The notes: generated from the sequence alone by a model not told the origin. Counted from the stretch's first letter, positions 8,702 through 16,958 are shown. The stretch is 64,000 bases of DNA from Candidatus Chloroploca sp. Khr17 (GCF_004138165.1 NZ_RYFF01000008.1:62001-126000); one strand, 5' to 3'. Numbers and translations are program-made.

Positions 8702-9304
8702 CTATTCCCAATGCACCACAAGCTCATCAAGCGAACGTCGTGGACGGCGGACAGGATCGCGGGCGGGATAGCCAAGCGGGATCAGCGCATGGGGCGCAAG
8801 GTCATCGGCAAGGTCGAGGGCCGCCCGTACGGTCGCCTGGCAGAAGAGGGGCGCACACATCCAGCCTCCATCAAAGCCCTGAGCATAGGCAGCCAGGAGC
8901 AGATTCTGCACCGCGCACCCAAGGCTCTGGATCGCCATAATATGCTCAGCGTCCTGGCGTTCAGCATCGGGATAGACATCAAGCTCGGCGAGATAGAGGC
9001 AGGGCACAATCACCACGGGCGCACCCGTAATGCGCTCGTGCGATTTACGAAAACGCAGGTCAATCGTCGCCGCATCCTGCCCATCAAGGGCCAGTTGGCG
9101 TCGCCACTCGACCCCCATCGCATCGGCAAGACGCAGCTTGGCCTCAGGCGTGGTCAGCACCACAAAACGCCAGGGCTGGCGGCCATGCGGCGAGGGTGCC
9201 CAGCGTGCCGCTTCGAGCAGAAGTTCAATCTGCGCACGTGTCAGCGGATCAGGGCGAAAGGCGCGCACACTGCGCCGCCCACGGATCAAGGTTAACCATT
9301 CCAT
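8702..9304 (-). CDS. Nitroreductase-family protein, FbiB C-terminal-like (putative dehydro-F420 reductase)
   Basis: FMN-binding nitroreductase fold, 200 aa. RGRRSVRAFRPDPL at the N-terminus and WAPSPHGRQPWRFVVLT are classic FMN-phosphate-binding nitroreductase motifs. GCAVQNLLLAAYAQGFDGGW and ALIPLGYPA mark the dimer and substrate side. In mycobacteria this domain is fused behind the CofE-like ligase as FbiB, where it reduces dehydro-F420 made by the PEP route. Here cofE lies directly upstream on the same strand, in the same order, so this is probably the unfused equivalent. No strong ribosome-binding site is seen at the ATG (9304). A general nitroreductase is the alternative. Confidence 0.8.
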   Translation of the reverse strand: MEWLTLIRGRRSVRAFRPDPLTRAQIELLLEAARWAPSPHGRQPWRFVVLTTPEAKLRLADAMGVEWRRQLALDGQDAATIDLRFRKSHERITGAPVVIVPCLYLAELDVYPDAERQDAEHIMAIQSLGCAVQNLLLAAYAQGFDGGWMCAPLFCQATVRAALDLADDLAPHALIPLGYPARDPVRRPRRSLDELVVHWE

Positions 9305-9319
9305 GGCAGCAACCCTAAG

Positions 9320-9340
9320 ACTAGGAACTAGGAACTAGGA
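9320..9340. repeat. Three tandem copies of ACTAGGA
   Basis: Exact 7-nt repeat in three copies in the 99-bp gap between cofE and the nitroreductase gene. Short and probably neutral; nothing else was recognised in the gap. Confidence 0.5.
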
Positions 9341-9403
9341 AAGAGCCGAGCGCATCAGGACACGATGGACGCCTTCGAATTGGAAAGCAACCTGAAACCT
9401 TGC

Positions 9404-10162
9404 CTAGCGAAAGAGATCAAAGCGTGGCTCGCGGATCAATTGTTGCGCACTTGCCTCATCATCGCGGGTATAGCTATACCCCCGCACCAGGGCGACCGGA
9501 ACGCGGTCAATCTTGCCCATCACCAATTCGGCGGCACTGGTGAGTTCGTCGGCAACCGCGATCACCGAGGCATGCATGGTATAGCCATAGGGATCATCGA
9601 TGCCACCGTAGTCGCTGAGGGGCTTGAGGCCAGCGCAGCCAATGGCAACATTGACCTGGCCTTCGCGCCACGGTCGCCCGAAGGTGTCTGAGATGACGAC
9701 GGCGACCTCGGTGCCCGTCGCCTCGCGCAGCGCGGCCCGCAAGGCACGGGCACTGGCATCAGGATCAACCGGCAACAGACAGACGATCTGCCCACCGGCA
9801 ACATTCGACTCATCCACGCCACTATTCGCGCAGATGAGACCGTGGTGCGTCTCGGTAATCAAGACACCATTCGCCATCCTGACAATGCGCCGACTCTCGC
9901 GCAGCACCACCTCTTGAAAGGCCGCCTCTTTGCGCCCCTGGGCCGCAATCTGATGGGCAAACGCGGAAGGCTCGATGGTCGCCGGATCAACCAGACGCCC
10001 CTCGGCCTTCGAGACAATCTTGTGGGTCACGACAAGCACATCGCCATCAAGCAAGGTCTGGCCGGTTGTTTCCAGCGCCGTGAGCACAAGCGTCGCCAGA
10101 TCATCGCCGGGGGCAACCTCACCGATGCCGTGAACAGGAAGAATGCGGATCTCAGACTGCAT
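9404..10162 (-). CDS. cofE: Coenzyme F420-0:L-glutamate ligase CofE
   Basis: GTP-dependent ligase that adds the glutamate tail to F420-0. Recognised by the N-terminal IRILPVHGIGEVAPGDDLA, GDVLVVTHKIVSKAEGR, HGLICANSGVDESN and VVISDTFGRPWREGQVNVAIG, all family signatures of CofE/FbiB-N. A C-terminal LVRGYSYTRDDE follows. 252 aa is the stand-alone CofE length, with no fused nitroreductase. It lies 8 nt downstream of mtnP, so the two are surely co-transcribed; the start at 10162 is the first ATG after the mtnP stop. Confidence 0.95.
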   Translation of the reverse strand: MQSEIRILPVHGIGEVAPGDDLATLVLTALETTGQTLLDGDVLVVTHKIVSKAEGRLVDPATIEPSAFAHQIAAQGRKEAAFQEVVLRESRRIVRMANGVLITETHHGLICANSGVDESNVAGGQIVCLLPVDPDASARALRAALREATGTEVAVVISDTFGRPWREGQVNVAIGCAGLKPLSDYGGIDDPYGYTMHASVIAVADELTSAAELVMGKIDRVPVALVRGYSYTRDDEASAQQLIREPRFDLFR

Positions 10163-10170
10163 AGCGATCC

Positions 10171-11034
10171 TTACAAATAACGGCCAGCAATCACCTGCAG
10201 ACGCTCGCGGGCTTCGGCGGGAATCCGGGTACGGTCAGTCAGAATAGCCGTTGCGAGCGCACTGTGGGCGGCGCTGACAAAACCGTCGCCGATCAGTGTG
10301 ACCGCATGGGCCACAATCTGTTGCGCCAGGGTCGCGTTGGCAAGCAGCACAGCAACAACCGCATCAACCGTCACCGCATCGTGGTTGGGATGCCAGACAT
10401 CGTAGTCGGTGACCATCGCCATCGTTGCGTAGGCAATTTCGGCTTCGCGGGCGAGCTTGGCCTCGGGCAAGGCCGTCATGCCAATCAATGCATGCCCACG
10501 GCGGCGGTTCTCTTCGCTCTCGGCGATCGTCGAGAAAGCCGGGCCTTCCATGACCACCAGCGTGCCACCGCGATGCACTGTCGCCCCAGCAGCCTGTGAC
10601 GCCTCGTAGAGGCGCTCGCACAGCAATGGGCAGAAGGGCCGCTCAAAGCCAACATGCGCTACCACGCCCCCTTCAAAGAAGGTTGCCGGACGAACACCTT
10701 TGGTTCGATCAAAAATCTGATCAGGGATCACAACCTGCCCGGGGGCATACTCCTCGCGCAGCGAGCCAACGGCACTCACCGAGATGAGGTATTGCACACC
10801 GAGTTGTTTGAAGGCGTGAATATTGGCCCGTGCGGGCACCTCGGATGGATTCAGGCGGTGACCACGACCGTGACGCGGCAAAAAGGCAACCCGTTTGCCA
10901 GCAAGCGTGCCAAGCACAAACTGGTCACTTGGCGCACCATAGGGCGTCGTCAGCGCGACCTCCTCGACGTCACCCAACCCCTCCATCCCATACAGACCAC
11001 TGCCACCAATGACGCCAATCATTGCCTCAGGCAT
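10171..11034 (-). CDS. mtnP: S-methyl-5'-thioadenosine phosphorylase
   Basis: Phosphorolysis of methylthioadenosine to adenine and methylthioribose-1-phosphate (methionine salvage, polyamine by-product recycling). IGVIGGSGLYGMEGL, LPRHGRGHRLNPSEVPARAN and VVMEGPAFSTIAESE are MtnP/PNP class II motifs, and GMTALPEAKLAREAEI carries the base-binding segment. The start at 11034 (MPEAMIGVIGG) has GGAAGAGGAG upstream; the 21-codon upstream extension is not supported. It leads the F420 operon, 8 nt before cofE. A minus-strand TATACT at 11074-11079 is a possible promoter -10. Confidence 0.93.
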   Translation of the reverse strand: MPEAMIGVIGGSGLYGMEGLGDVEEVALTTPYGAPSDQFVLGTLAGKRVAFLPRHGRGHRLNPSEVPARANIHAFKQLGVQYLISVSAVGSLREEYAPGQVVIPDQIFDRTKGVRPATFFEGGVVAHVGFERPFCPLLCERLYEASQAAGATVHRGGTLVVMEGPAFSTIAESEENRRRGHALIGMTALPEAKLAREAEIAYATMAMVTDYDVWHPNHDAVTVDAVVAVLLANATLAQQIVAHAVTLIGDGFVSAAHSALATAILTDRTRIPAEARERLQVIAGRYL

Positions 11035-11073
11035 GAAATGCTCCTCTTCCAGCTTAGAATCTACCATACCAAG

Positions 11074-11113
11074 AGTATACCCGATCTCCAGATGCACAGC
11101 TTTGCGCTACAAT
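11074..11113. promoter_or_regulatory. Divergent -10-like elements between mtnP and the alpha/beta hydrolase
   Basis: The 111-bp divergent gap has TATACT on the minus strand (11074-11079, toward mtnP) and TACAAT on the plus strand (11108-11113, toward the hydrolase). Convincing -35 hexamers are absent, so these are weak calls. Confidence 0.35.
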
Positions 11114-11145
11114 AGTCGCAAAACCCATACCTGAAGGAGGTTGCG

Positions 11146-11976
11146 ATGGGTACCGTTGAACTTCATTACCATGCGCATGCTGGTGGCGAGCCAACCCTGC
11201 TCTTGATGCATGGCCTCACTGCTAATTGTCGCTGCTTCGATGTCGTAGCCGAACACCTGGCACCGACCTTCCGCGTCATTGCGCCTGATCTGCGTGGACG
11301 AGGGGCGAGTCCCAAGCCAGATGAGGGCTATCGTATGGCAGATCATGCCGCTGATATCCTGGCCTTGCTCGACCAACTGGGCATCGAGCGTACCATCATC
11401 GGCGGGCATTCATTTGGTGGCTTGCTTTCGCTCTACCTTGCCGCCAAGCATCCCGAACGGGTTGCCGCTGTCATCCTGATTGATGCCGCGATCAGCGCGG
11501 CCAGCGAACGCACCCGCGAACTAATCCGGCCCGCGCTCGCCCGCCTCGAACGCTCGTATCCGTCCTTTGAGGCCTTCCTGGAACTGATCCGGGCAGCACC
11601 CTATTATGACGGGTGGACATGGGATCCAGCGGTCGAGAGTTACTATCGGGCAGATGTGGCGACCGAAGCTGATGGCAGCGTGCATCCTCGGGCGCGTCCG
11701 GCGCATATTGCTGCTGCCGCCGACGGCGTCATTGCCGAACCCTGGCGCGAGCACCTGGCGGGCGTCACGTGTCCGGTGCTGATGCTCCATGCCACGGGAT
11801 CGTATGGCCCTGTGGGTGCCCCACCGATCTTCACCCAGGAACAGGCCGACGAAACGCGCAACCTGCTCGGCAAGTGTACCTACATCCATGTTCCCGGCAA
11901 TCACCAGACCATGCTCTATGGCGCAGGCGCAGAAGCCCTTGGCGCGGCCATCGGCGGCTGGATCATTGAAATGTAG
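11146..11976 (+). CDS. Alpha/beta-hydrolase fold protein
   Basis: Cytoplasmic serine hydrolase, 276 aa, substrate unknown. Seen: LLLMHGLTANCRCFD (oxyanion region), VIAPDLRGRGAS, the nucleophile elbow GGHSFGG near residue 87, and a C-terminal VPGNHQTML providing the catalytic His. The acid is probably in the segment after CPVLMLHATGSYG. Close to the epoxide hydrolase/esterase/lactonase branch of the fold. The start at 11146 has GAAGGAGG at ideal spacing. It is transcribed away from mtnP and ends before a GC-rich palindromic repeat. Confidence 0.88.
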   Translation: MGTVELHYHAHAGGEPTLLLMHGLTANCRCFDVVAEHLAPTFRVIAPDLRGRGASPKPDEGYRMADHAADILALLDQLGIERTIIGGHSFGGLLSLYLAAKHPERVAAVILIDAAISAASERTRELIRPALARLERSYPSFEAFLELIRAAPYYDGWTWDPAVESYYRADVATEADGSVHPRARPAHIAAAADGVIAEPWREHLAGVTCPVLMLHATGSYGPVGAPPIFTQEQADETRNLLGKCTYIHVPGNHQTMLYGAGAEALGAAIGGWIIEM

Positions 11977-12083
11977 TGTTTTCGAGGATCACCATTCCAC
12001 CACCAAGCCAATTAATGCCCTATATCGTTGAGAAGGGCTATATCGCGGTTGATGAGGTAAGCTTGACGGTAATGGCGTTATGC

Positions 12084-12142
12084 GGCCCGGGAGCGCGGGC
12101 GGGCGGCCCTGCCCCGATGCGGGCGGGCCGCCCGCGCTCCCA
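12084..12142. repeat. GC-rich palindromic repeat (second copy of the 7.8-kb core)
   Basis: Arms GGGAGCGCGGGCGG and CCGCCCGCGCTCCC around CGGCCCTGCCCCGATGCGGG. Closely related to the inner part of the element at 7757-7899. It lies in the 285-bp gap between two convergent genes (11977-12261); nothing else was recognised in that gap. Confidence 0.6.
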
Positions 12143-12261
12143 GCAACGCACTGGGGGCTTGTGGAACGCTGTATTATCGATCTGGCGACGAACGAAGCTC
12201 GCGACAAAGAGATGCGCGAACAGATTGTCCGTCACCAGCAACGCCCTCCCGCGCCCGCCAG

Positions 12262-12822
12262 TTATGACGAGGCGGTGCGAGGACTTGCCCAGGGCACATC
12301 AGGCTTGGCAGCGCGGGCATTCGCAGCGCGAGCAGCGACAAAGAGGAAATCCGAGAGCCGATTGAGATAGATCAGGATCTGCGGATTGACATCTTCGTCT
12401 TCGTGCTGAATAAGACTCACGACCCAGCGTTCTGCACGGCGGCAGATCGTCCGCGCGAGATGAACATGGGCGGCCGCAGAGGTACCACCGGGCAGGATAA
12501 ACTGGCGCAGCGGTGCAAGTTCGGCTTCCAACTCATCAATTGATGCCTCAAGGAAGGCAATCTCGGCCGCAGAGACACGCGGAACAAGGGCATGTTCACC
12601 AGGAGTGGCAAGATCGGAACCCACAACAAAGAGTTGATTTTGAACCTCAGCCAGCAACGCATCTAACCCGGCATCCAGCCCCGAGGCACGGGCAACACCA
12701 ACAGCCGCATTGCACTCATCGGTCGTACCATAGGCATGGACACGCAGGTCGTCTTTTGGCACGCGCTGACCACCAAAGAGGCCTGTTTCGCCGCTATCGC
12801 CAGTCCGTGTGTAGATTTTCAT
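12262..12822 (-). CDS. Cob(I)alamin adenosyltransferase, PduO type
   Basis: Transfers the adenosyl group of ATP to cob(I)alamin, making adenosylcobalamin. MKIYTRTGDSGETGLFGGQR is the nearly invariant ATP-binding N-terminus of PduO/MMAB-type enzymes. YGTTDECNAAVG and the C-terminal ARTICRRAERW plus NRLSDFLFVAAR complete the trimer active site. About 186 aa. The start at 12822 gives the canonical N-terminus; the frame runs 22 codons further up through a hairpin, which is not credible as protein. The ribosome-binding site is weak (GAAAAG). Its own promoter and a leader hairpin lie upstream. Confidence 0.95.
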   Translation of the reverse strand: MKIYTRTGDSGETGLFGGQRVPKDDLRVHAYGTTDECNAAVGVARASGLDAGLDALLAEVQNQLFVVGSDLATPGEHALVPRVSAAEIAFLEASIDELEAELAPLRQFILPGGTSAAAHVHLARTICRRAERWVVSLIQHEDEDVNPQILIYLNRLSDFLFVAARAANARAAKPDVPWASPRTASS

Positions 12823-12842
12823 GGTTTTCTTTTCATCGCTGA

Positions 12843-12873
12843 AACACAAAGCCAGCTTTGCTGGCTTTGTGTT
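12843..12873 (-). terminator. Hairpin in the 5' leader of the cobalamin adenosyltransferase gene
   Basis: Perfect 14-bp stem (12843-12856 with 12860-12873), loop TTT, apex AAAGCCAGC/GCTGGCTTT. It lies between a good minus-strand promoter (12900-12928) and the start codon at 12822, so it would be transcribed within the leader. It could be an attenuator or simply a terminator with the real promoter elsewhere. Confidence 0.5.
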
Positions 12874-12899
12874 GCGTAGCATAGGCACACTCTAGAGTC

Positions 12900-12928
12900 A
12901 TTGTACAATGAGGCCCATGCTTTGACAA
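12900..12928 (-). promoter_or_regulatory. Sigma-70-type promoter for the cobalamin adenosyltransferase gene
   Basis: Minus strand TTGTCA (12923-12928), 17-nt spacer, TACAAT (12900-12905): five of six matches at each box. A transcript would begin near 12893 and give a leader of about 70 nt containing the 12843-12873 hairpin. Confidence 0.65.
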
Positions 12929-12975
12929 GACAGCGATTTTCAAACCTCGGGGTTCTCCGATGGTTGGCAAGCTAT

Positions 12976-12983
12976 GCTATACT
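12976..12983 (+). promoter_or_regulatory. Extended -10 promoter element for purF
   Basis: TGC followed directly by TATACT (12978-12983) on the plus strand, an extended -10 arrangement. No -35 is evident. It implies a purF leader of about 95-110 nt, which includes the small hairpin GCGGGT...ACCCGC at about 13053-13074. Confidence 0.4.
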
Positions 12984-13086
12984 GCCTGTAGGATCAGTTG
13001 TACCTGGTTCACAAGCGAACCGCTTCGGCAGCTTGCGAATCTCTTCGTGCGAGCGGGTTGGACAGATGACCCGCCGATGACGCGGA

Positions 13087-14535
13087 ATGGTCAGTCGTTC
13101 CGCACCGATGGGTGCTATCTTGTACACGCTTCAGGATCACGATGATAAGCCCGCTCATGAGTGCGGGATTTTTGGCATTGTTGCCACCGACGCTGATGTC
13201 GCACGCCTGACCTTTTTTGGGCTCTATGCGCTGCAACATCGCGGGCAAGAGAGTGCCGGAATCGCGGTGGCAAATGGGCGTACGATCCGTTCGCACAAAG
13301 CGATGGGTCTGGTTTCCCAGGTTTTCAATGAAGAGAATTTGCGCCCACTGACCGGTCATCTGGCAATTGGACATACGCGCTATTCAACAACCGGGTCGTC
13401 ACGCCTCGAAAATGCCCAACCATTTGTGGTCGAGAGTGTGCTCGGGCCACTGGCAGTTGGGCATAATGGCAATCTGACCAATGCGGCGACCTTGCGGCAG
13501 GAGTTGCTGACGCGCGGGGTTGGGCTCACCGGGTCGAGTGATTCTGAGGTGATTACGCAGATGCTCGCCGGTGGCGAAGGACGTACCTGGGAAGAGAAAT
13601 TTAAGGTTTTTATGGTACGCGCCCAGGGGGCCTACTGTCTGACCGTCTTGACCCGCGATGCGCTCTTTGCTGTCCGTGATCCGCTTGGGCTGCACCCGAT
13701 TTGCCTTGGGCGTCTCGGTGAGCGAGGGTGGGTCGTGGCCTCAGAGAGTTGTGCGCTGGGCACCATTGGTGCATCGTTCGAACGTGAGGTTGAGCCAGGC
13801 GAGATCCTGATGATCACCACGGAAGGACCGCGCACCATCGCGCATATGCCGGCGCATAAACCCGCCGAGTGCCTCTTTGAGTATATCTATTTTGCCCGCC
13901 CTGACAGCCTGTTGCACGGCAAAGCGCTGCACGCCGTTCGCGTCGCGCAAGGGCGCGAACTGGCGCGTGAGGCGCCCGCCGAGGCTGATGTCGTGATCCC
14001 AGTACCCGATAGCGCCACACCAGCGGCGATTGGCTATGCGCAGGCGTCGGGCTTGCCCTATTCCGAAGGGCTCATCAAGAATCGCTATATCGGGCGGACG
14101 TTCATTCAACCTGATGACCAGTTGCGCCAGGTGGGCATTGCCCTGAAATTCAATGCCCTGACCGATAATCTGGTTGGCAAACGCGTGGTCATGATTGACG
14201 ATAGCATTGTGCGGGGCAATACCAGTGGGCCGATCGTCCGGCTCTTGCGTGAGGCAGGAGCCAGCGAGGTTCATGTGCGGGTTTCGTCACCTCCCATCCG
14301 CCATCCCTGTTTTCTTGGGGTCGATATGGCAACCTATCCCGAGTTGATTGCCCATCGCCTGACCATTCCCGAGATTTGCCAGCACCTTGGGGCCGATAGC
14401 CTCGCCTATCTGAGCCTCGAAGGGCTGATCAATGCCAGTCGTCACGGGGCTGACACCTTCTGTCGTGGCTGTTTCACCGGCAAATATCCCGTTGATATTG
14501 AACTGGTCAATAAAGAAATTTTTGAGTTGCGCTAG
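13087..14535 (+). CDS. purF: Amidophosphoribosyltransferase
   Basis: First committed step of purine synthesis: PRPP plus glutamine to phosphoribosylamine. The N-terminal Ntn glutaminase has its nucleophile Cys in HECGIFG after a short propeptide, as in B. subtilis PurF, so the mature enzyme should begin at that Cys. ALQHRGQESAG and GHTRYSTTG follow. The phosphoribosyltransferase domain has VIPVPDSATPAA and the PRPP loop VVMIDDSIVRGNTS. The Cys ligands of an Fe-S cluster (CRGCFTGKYP near the C-terminus) are also visible. The start is uncertain: ATG at 13087 or 13108, neither with a good ribosome-binding site. The RNA methyltransferase gene follows closely. Confidence 0.97.
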   Translation: MVSRSAPMGAILYTLQDHDDKPAHECGIFGIVATDADVARLTFFGLYALQHRGQESAGIAVANGRTIRSHKAMGLVSQVFNEENLRPLTGHLAIGHTRYSTTGSSRLENAQPFVVESVLGPLAVGHNGNLTNAATLRQELLTRGVGLTGSSDSEVITQMLAGGEGRTWEEKFKVFMVRAQGAYCLTVLTRDALFAVRDPLGLHPICLGRLGERGWVVASESCALGTIGASFEREVEPGEILMITTEGPRTIAHMPAHKPAECLFEYIYFARPDSLLHGKALHAVRVAQGRELAREAPAEADVVIPVPDSATPAAIGYAQASGLPYSEGLIKNRYIGRTFIQPDDQLRQVGIALKFNALTDNLVGKRVVMIDDSIVRGNTSGPIVRLLREAGASEVHVRVSSPPIRHPCFLGVDMATYPELIAHRLTIPEICQHLGADSLAYLSLEGLINASRHGADTFCRGCFTGKYPVDIELVNKEIFELR

Positions 14536-14562
14536 CAACATGAGGTGGAGCGACAACCTCGG

Positions 14563-15876
14563 ATGCAAATACACGAACTTCATATAACGATCGAGGGCAT
14601 TGCTCAAGGCGGGGATGGGGTGGGGCGGAGTGACGGGATGGTGGTCTTTGCGCGTGGCGGCTTGCCCGGTGAAGAGGTACGTGTCCGTCTGACTGAACGC
14701 AAAAGCAGCTATGCGCGTGGCGAGGTTGTTGAGGTGATCACCGCTTCACCCGACCGCGTCCAGCCCGTGCTTGCCACCAGCAATCATGCGCCCTGGCAGC
14801 ATATTGCCTATGAGGCGCAGGTGCGCTTCAAAGAGACGATCCTGCGCGAGCAACTGGCGAAATTGGCCGGTGTGGATCGTGCCCCGCTTCGCCCGATGCT
14901 TGTTGCCCCCCATCCCTGGGGCTACCGCAATGCGGCAACCCTCCACTGCGATGGAAGCGATTGTGGCTATTATGCCAGTGGGAGTCGTACGGTCATCGAT
15001 TTGCCGCATGACCCGCTGTTGCTGCCTGTCCTCAATGAGGCCCTTGCTGGGCTGCGCAAGGTTGTCGCTGAATCAGACGCGGTCATAGGTTCACGGCTAC
15101 GTCTGGTGCGCGAGGTCAGTCTGCGGGCGAGTGCAGCTTTTGGGTATAGCCTGGGCACCCTGCATCCCGCGCCAGGGGCCGACCCAGCAACCCTGCAACG
15201 CCTGGCCCACGCCTGGTTCGATGAGGTAGCGTCGCTCGCCGGCGTGTGCCTCGATGACGCTGATTTTCACCGGACCCACAAGGCCATCGTGGGGGCCGCG
15301 TCGTTGCACGATACCCTGGACGAGATTGTCTTTTCATTGAGCCCAACCAGTTTTTTTCAGGTCAATCTGCCCCAGGCCGAGCAAATGTTGGCCCTAGTCA
15401 AACAAGCCCTCGAGCCAGCGCCGGGGCAGCATCTGCTTGATCTCTACAGTGGGGTTGGCACCTTTGCTTTGCCCCTGGCAGCGGCAGGAGCAAAGGTGAC
15501 AGCGATTGAAGATCACTGGGATGCCGTAACTGATGGTGAAGAGTCAGCGGCACTCAATGGCATTGGTGGCGTGAATTTTCTGCGGGCCTCGGTGGAACGA
15601 GCTCTCGTGCAGATGGAGGAACGGTTCGATGGCGTTGTGCTGGATCCGCCGCGCCGTGGGTGCCACCCGAGTGTGCTGACCGAACTGATCCGCCTGGCTC
15701 CCCCACGCATTGTCTATATCTCGTGCCACCCAGGGATTCTTGGGCGCGATCTGATACCGCTGCTCCGCGCCGGGTATCAGATCCAGTTGCTGCAACCGAT
15801 TGACCTCTTTCCGCAAACGCCGCATATCGAAACGCTGGTCGTATTGCAACAGGCTGCGTTGCCGCAAGCACAGTAA
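14563..15876 (+). CDS. 23S rRNA (uracil-5-)-methyltransferase RlmD/TrmA family
   Basis: SAM-dependent m5U RNA methyltransferase. An N-terminal TRAM domain (ITIEGIAQGGDGVGR, GLPGEEVRVRL) precedes the Rossmann core: LLDLYSGVGTFALPLA (SAM), VLDPPRRGC, and YISCHPGILGRDL with the catalytic Cys. Family members usually carry a 4Fe-4S cluster on C-x5-C-G-G-C; here the matching stretch reads NHAPWQHIAYEAQ with no cysteines, so the cluster is missing. ATG at 14563 is preferred (GGTGGAG 12 nt upstream); a GTG at 14545 is possible. 28 nt after purF, probably one transcript, ending at the 15889 hairpin. Confidence 0.9.
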   Translation: MQIHELHITIEGIAQGGDGVGRSDGMVVFARGGLPGEEVRVRLTERKSSYARGEVVEVITASPDRVQPVLATSNHAPWQHIAYEAQVRFKETILREQLAKLAGVDRAPLRPMLVAPHPWGYRNAATLHCDGSDCGYYASGSRTVIDLPHDPLLLPVLNEALAGLRKVVAESDAVIGSRLRLVREVSLRASAAFGYSLGTLHPAPGADPATLQRLAHAWFDEVASLAGVCLDDADFHRTHKAIVGAASLHDTLDEIVFSLSPTSFFQVNLPQAEQMLALVKQALEPAPGQHLLDLYSGVGTFALPLAAAGAKVTAIEDHWDAVTDGEESAALNGIGGVNFLRASVERALVQMEERFDGVVLDPPRRGCHPSVLTELIRLAPPRIVYISCHPGILGRDLIPLLRAGYQIQLLQPIDLFPQTPHIETLVVLQQAALPQAQ

Positions 15877-15888
15877 ACCATGAAAGCA

Positions 15889-15949
15889 TGACGCTTGTGC
15901 GCACGCAAACGGCCAGTGAGACTGGCCGTTTGCGTGCGCACAAGCGTCA
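15889..15949. terminator. Bidirectional hairpin between convergent genes
   Basis: Perfect 29-bp stem (15889-15917 with 15921-15949), loop GAG, apex AAACGGCCAGT/ACTGGCCGTTT. It lies between the ends of the RNA methyltransferase (+) and the LamG lipoprotein (-), so it can end both transcripts: the A-tract and T-tract on either side of the GC-rich apex work in both directions. Confidence 0.75.
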
Positions 15950-15967
15950 ACTGTTTGAGCAACAGCC

Positions 15968-16942
15968 CTAAAGCAAGGGCAAAAAGAGTTGCCATGCCCG
16001 CGTTAGTGGGGCAAAAGGCGTCTCGCTCACCCAGTGACGGATCGGGTCGCTCTGGTTCGGGTTGAGTATGCCGGGACTGGCGTTGCCTAACTCATCGGCG
16101 ATGGTGAGTCCTTGCCCTTCATCAAAGCGATAGAGCGCAACACTGTGCTGATCAGCACGATGGGGTGCGTTTGGGCGCTGGAATGAACTGGTGTAACGCA
16201 CAACGCTCGCGAGGTGAATGTCGTCAAGGTAGCCCGTGAACCCGAGGCTCCCAGGATAGTCGTGTTTTTCGGCGGCGAAGACGAGATAGGGATCACTGAG
16301 CGGCCAGTCGGTTGTACGTCCGAGGGGATAAGCAAGATCGCCGGCAGGCCCGTTGGTCGAGCCATCGAGTTGCCCATCAACAAAGATGCGCATCTGACCG
16401 GTTATGCTCCGTGTGACGGCAATATGATGCCACTGATTTGTCGTAACAACGGTTTCACCAACAAGCAAGTGATCATTGTTGCCGGTATTGACGCCAAAAA
16501 CAATGCGCCCAGCACACAGGGCGATGCCATAGTCAGCAACATCGTCACCAAAGACATCACGGTCAATGATGATGTTGCCATAGTACCATCCCTGCCCTGC
16601 GCAATCACCCGCGCTATTTTCAGCGGCCTCAGCTTTTATCCAGAATTCAAGCGTAAAATCGCCGCCGATATTCACAGGATTTGAATGAGCGAGACGACCC
16701 TGGGCATCAAGTGCGCCCAGCGGGATTTTGACGCGATCACGATCATCAGTATTCGTGCCAAAAAAACGCAGGGCAAAGCCGCTTTCAGAGGCAGGGGAAG
16801 GTGCAGGTGCAGTGGTAGGCGCCGGGTCAAGTGCAGGTGTGGTGGCCGCCGTCGGTGCGGCGGCACCACAGGTATTGAGCAGCAGCAAGACCAGGGGCAG
16901 ATAGGCCATGAGTCTTGTTCGTCTTGTCAGATCGCGTAACAA
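15968..16942 (-). CDS. LamG-domain putative lipoprotein
   Basis: Exported, probably lipid-anchored, single LamG/concanavalin-like domain protein. A positive n-region (LRDLTRRTRLMAYL) and hydrophobic segment are followed by LLLLNTCG, a near-lipobox, then a Thr/Pro/Ala linker. The LamG domain spans roughly residues 65-300 (FTLEFWIKAE, GYLDDIHLASVVRYTSSF, VALYRFDEGQG). The protein ends in WQLFLPLL, a C-terminal (F/Y)LPL motif. Start choice: TTG at 16942 has AGGAGG 12 nt upstream and gives the charged n-region; ATG at 16909 is the alternative. It begins 16 nt after the giant LamG gene and shares its domain type, so the two may act together. Confidence 0.7.
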   Translation of the reverse strand: MLRDLTRRTRLMAYLPLVLLLLNTCGAAAPTAATTPALDPAPTTAPAPSPASESGFALRFFGTNTDDRDRVKIPLGALDAQGRLAHSNPVNIGGDFTLEFWIKAEAAENSAGDCAGQGWYYGNIIIDRDVFGDDVADYGIALCAGRIVFGVNTGNNDHLLVGETVVTTNQWHHIAVTRSITGQMRIFVDGQLDGSTNGPAGDLAYPLGRTTDWPLSDPYLVFAAEKHDYPGSLGFTGYLDDIHLASVVRYTSSFQRPNAPHRADQHSVALYRFDEGQGLTIADELGNASPGILNPNQSDPIRHWVSETPFAPLTRAWQLFLPLL

Positions 16943-16958
16943 TGGTATGTTCACCCTC

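Noticed and set aside
12080..12370. 96-codon plus-strand frame after the alpha/beta hydrolase
   Set aside because: Its first part is the GC-rich palindromic repeat and its end is antisense to the adenosyltransferase gene.
12985..13086. Purine or PRPP riboswitch upstream of purF
   Set aside because: The leader has only a small GCGGGT/ACCCGC hairpin and no recognised aptamer core.
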